Of a stretch of 64,000 nt of DNA, positions 62,770-64,000 are shown piece by piece. Position 1 is the stretch's first letter. Every line of letters begins with the position of its first letter. The notes under the pieces were generated by a model. The model saw only the letters and a program-made list of their open reading frames with translations, made no database searches and was not told the origin of the DNA. This stretch comes from an uncultured Bacteroidota bacterium (GTDB taxonomy: Bacteria; Bacteroidota; Bacteroidia; Flavobacteriales; Flavobacteriaceae), in contig CABXRK010000002.1 in the NCBI GenBank assembly GCA_902514625.1, positions 1 to 64,000 of the forward strand. Direction: 5' to 3'. The position numbers and the translations under genes are program-made.

Positions 62770-63858
62770 ATGAATAACGAGAGAAGAAAATTTATTCAAA
62801 AAACCGGAATTATTGCTACCGCTGCAGCTTTTTCACCTAATATTCTGCTATCAGCGACCAAGGTAAAAAAAGAAAAATTAGGAATTGCACTAGTCGGGCT
62901 AGGTTACTACAGTACTGATTTGCTTGCCCCAGCCCTGCAATTGACCAAAAATTGTGAACTCAAAGGGATAGTAACTGGTAGTCCTGAAAAGATTCCGAAA
63001 TGGAAAAAAAAATATAAAATAAAAGACAAAAACATATACAACTATCAAAATTTTGATGAAATAGCAAATAATTCTGAAATTGATGTAATCTACGTGGTAT
63101 TACCTCCCTCGATGCATGCCGAGTATACAATAAGGGCGGCAAACACAGGAAAGCATGTTTGGTGTGAAAAGCCTATGGCTACGTCAGTCAATGATTGTGA
63201 AGCCATGATAAAGGCATGTGTAGATAATAAAGTCAAGCTTGCCATAGGATATAGATGTCAGCATGAACCAAATGTTCAAGCTTACATGAAAGTTGGAAAA
63301 GAAAGACCTTTTGGTAAAGTAAGAATGATTACTTCGGCAGCCGGTTACTTTGATGGGAGAACCAATCATTGGAAACAAAAGAAAAACATGGGAGGTGGTG
63401 TTATGGGAGATATGGGAGTTTATGCTTTACAAGGCGCGCGATTAGCAACTGGTGAGGAGCCCATCTCTGTTTTGGCAAAAACATCCACTACCCGACCGAA
63501 AATATATCACGAGGTCGAAGAAACTGTGATGTTTCAACTCGAGTTTCCTAGCGGTGCACTTGCAGCCTGCCACACAAGTTTTGGTATTAGGATGAATCAC
63601 CTTCAAATAAATTACGAAAAAGGATGGCTCAAAATGGAGCCTCATTGGTCTTACAGTGGCATCAATGGAAAAATGTCTGATGGTACTGTCATTAATTTCC
63701 CATTAGAGAGCCAACAAGCAAAACAAATGGATGAAGATGCTGATTCTATAATGAATAATAAGCCTATGATCGTTCCCGGAGAGGAAGGAGTAAGGGATAT
63801 TAGAGTGGTAGAGGCTATTTATAAGTCTGCCGCACAAAATAGTTTAGTGAGGTTGTAA
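62770..63858 (+). CDS. Exported Gfo/Idh/MocA oxidoreductase with Tat-like signal
   Basis: The N-terminus NERRKFIQKTGIIATAAAF carries a twin-arginine motif and a hydrophobic stretch. The Rossmann fold follows (IALVGLGYYSTDLLAPAL), then the family motif HVWCEKPMATSVNDCEAM near residue 133 and GGGVMGDMGVYALQGARLATG near residue 205. It resembles periplasmic glucose-fructose oxidoreductase, which carries bound NADP, hence Tat export of the folded protein. The substrate is unknown. GC is visibly higher than in region 1. Confidence 0.9.
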   Translation: MNNERRKFIQKTGIIATAAAFSPNILLSATKVKKEKLGIALVGLGYYSTDLLAPALQLTKNCELKGIVTGSPEKIPKWKKKYKIKDKNIYNYQNFDEIANNSEIDVIYVVLPPSMHAEYTIRAANTGKHVWCEKPMATSVNDCEAMIKACVDNKVKLAIGYRCQHEPNVQAYMKVGKERPFGKVRMITSAAGYFDGRTNHWKQKKNMGGGVMGDMGVYALQGARLATGEEPISVLAKTSTTRPKIYHEVEETVMFQLEFPSGALAACHTSFGIRMNHLQINYEKGWLKMEPHWSYSGINGKMSDGTVINFPLESQQAKQMDEDADSIMNNKPMIVPGEEGVRDIRVVEAIYKSAAQNSLVRL

Positions 63859-63867
63859 TATATATAA

Positions 63868-63898
63868 CCCCTTAAAGTTAATTAGAGGGATGTGGGGG
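63868..63898 (+). repeat. Spacer element copy 7
   Basis: CCCCTTAAAGTTAATTAGAGGGATGTGGGGG, ten bases after the Gfo/Idh stop codon. It is the most regular copy. Confidence 0.6.
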
Positions 63899-63920
63899 AC
63901 GGAGTATTTAAACCCTAAAA

Positions 63921-64000
63921 TTAAAAAGTATGATCCAAAATGGAGTCAGCGGCATCCCACTCCTCTTCAGTGGCAGGCCCTTTCTGATACTCCATAAGTA
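63921..64000 (-). CDS. C-terminus of an unidentified minus-strand gene, partial at the window edge
   Basis: The open frame ends at TAA 63921-63923 and reads LMEYQKGPATEEEWDAADSI then LDHTF before the stop. Codon use has more G and C than region 1. Too little is present to name a family; it is convergent with the Gfo/Idh gene. Confidence 0.5.
   Translation of the reverse strand, partial: LMEYQKGPATEEEWDAADSILDHTF

Overview
The window looks like a chromosomal segment of a low-GC member of the Flavobacteriales (Bacteroidota). The evidence is the very A+T-rich sequence, start codons preceded by A-rich leaders rather than Shine-Dalgarno sites, promoters of the Bacteroidota type (TTG-N19/20-TAnnTTTG, clearest upstream of the ferredoxin gene and the SRP RNA), many small Sec or lipoprotein signals, and typical families (fused exonuclease/GIY-YIG protein, HsdR_N protein beside holA, fused alpha/beta 2-oxoacid dehydrogenase E1, DUF2911, DUF4242, DUF3784, TlpA-like lipoproteins). 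I saw no tRNA, rRNA, CRISPR array, prophage or transposase.

Region 1 (about 1-43 kb) is a compact core. It holds an acyl-CoA reductase (cut by the window edge), a ferredoxin, ychF, miaA, a K+ channel, an exonuclease/GIY-YIG gene split by a frameshift, a YggS protein, a Gfo/Idh oxidoreductase, pcm, glyA, a thioesterase, a glutamine cyclotransferase, the SRP RNA, an SDR, a transaldolase-like aldolase, pheT, recG, a UvrD/PcrA helicase, an OmpA lipoprotein, a GT2, holA, the E1 enzyme, uvrA, a phosphoglucosamine mutase-like enzyme, a lipid A acyltransferase, a rhomboid protease, a thioredoxin-like lipoprotein, aroC, a DAACS symporter, ung and a SUI1 factor. Intergenic space is minimal and several convergent pairs share a TTAA or CTAA stop overlap.

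Region 2 (about 43-50 kb) is a minus-strand run of accessory functions. It has small membrane proteins, a repeat-rich BspA/DUF285 surface lipoprotein, an exported nucleoside hydrolase, an MtnK-like sugar kinase, a sulfatase, a DUF2911 protein, a membrane-anchored amidohydrolase and a YbjQ protein.

Region 3 (about 50-60 kb) is more patchy. A four-gene minus-strand operon (DUF3237 protein, HyuA, HyuB, NCS1 permease) with visibly higher GC looks like an imported catabolic module for hydantoins, 5-oxoproline or a related compound. It is followed by a parallel beta-helix protein, a truncated InlB-type lipoprotein, a metallo-beta-lactamase-fold hydrolase, and DUF2911 and DUF4242 proteins. The last part (60-64 kb) has a DEAD-box helicase, a DUF3784 membrane protein, a Tat-type Gfo/Idh oxidoreductase and the end of one more gene.

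The most unusual signal is a short intergenic element (core AAAGTTAATTAGAGGG, often followed by ATGTGGGG). It recurs about seven times between 49.6 and 63.9 kb, nearly always in the same genomic orientation whatever the direction of the flanking gene. It is often joined to a shared 5' leader (AAATACAAACAAAATGAAAAA). Together these resemble spacers of a cassette-like gene array. The truncated lipoprotein breaks off exactly where such a leader begins.
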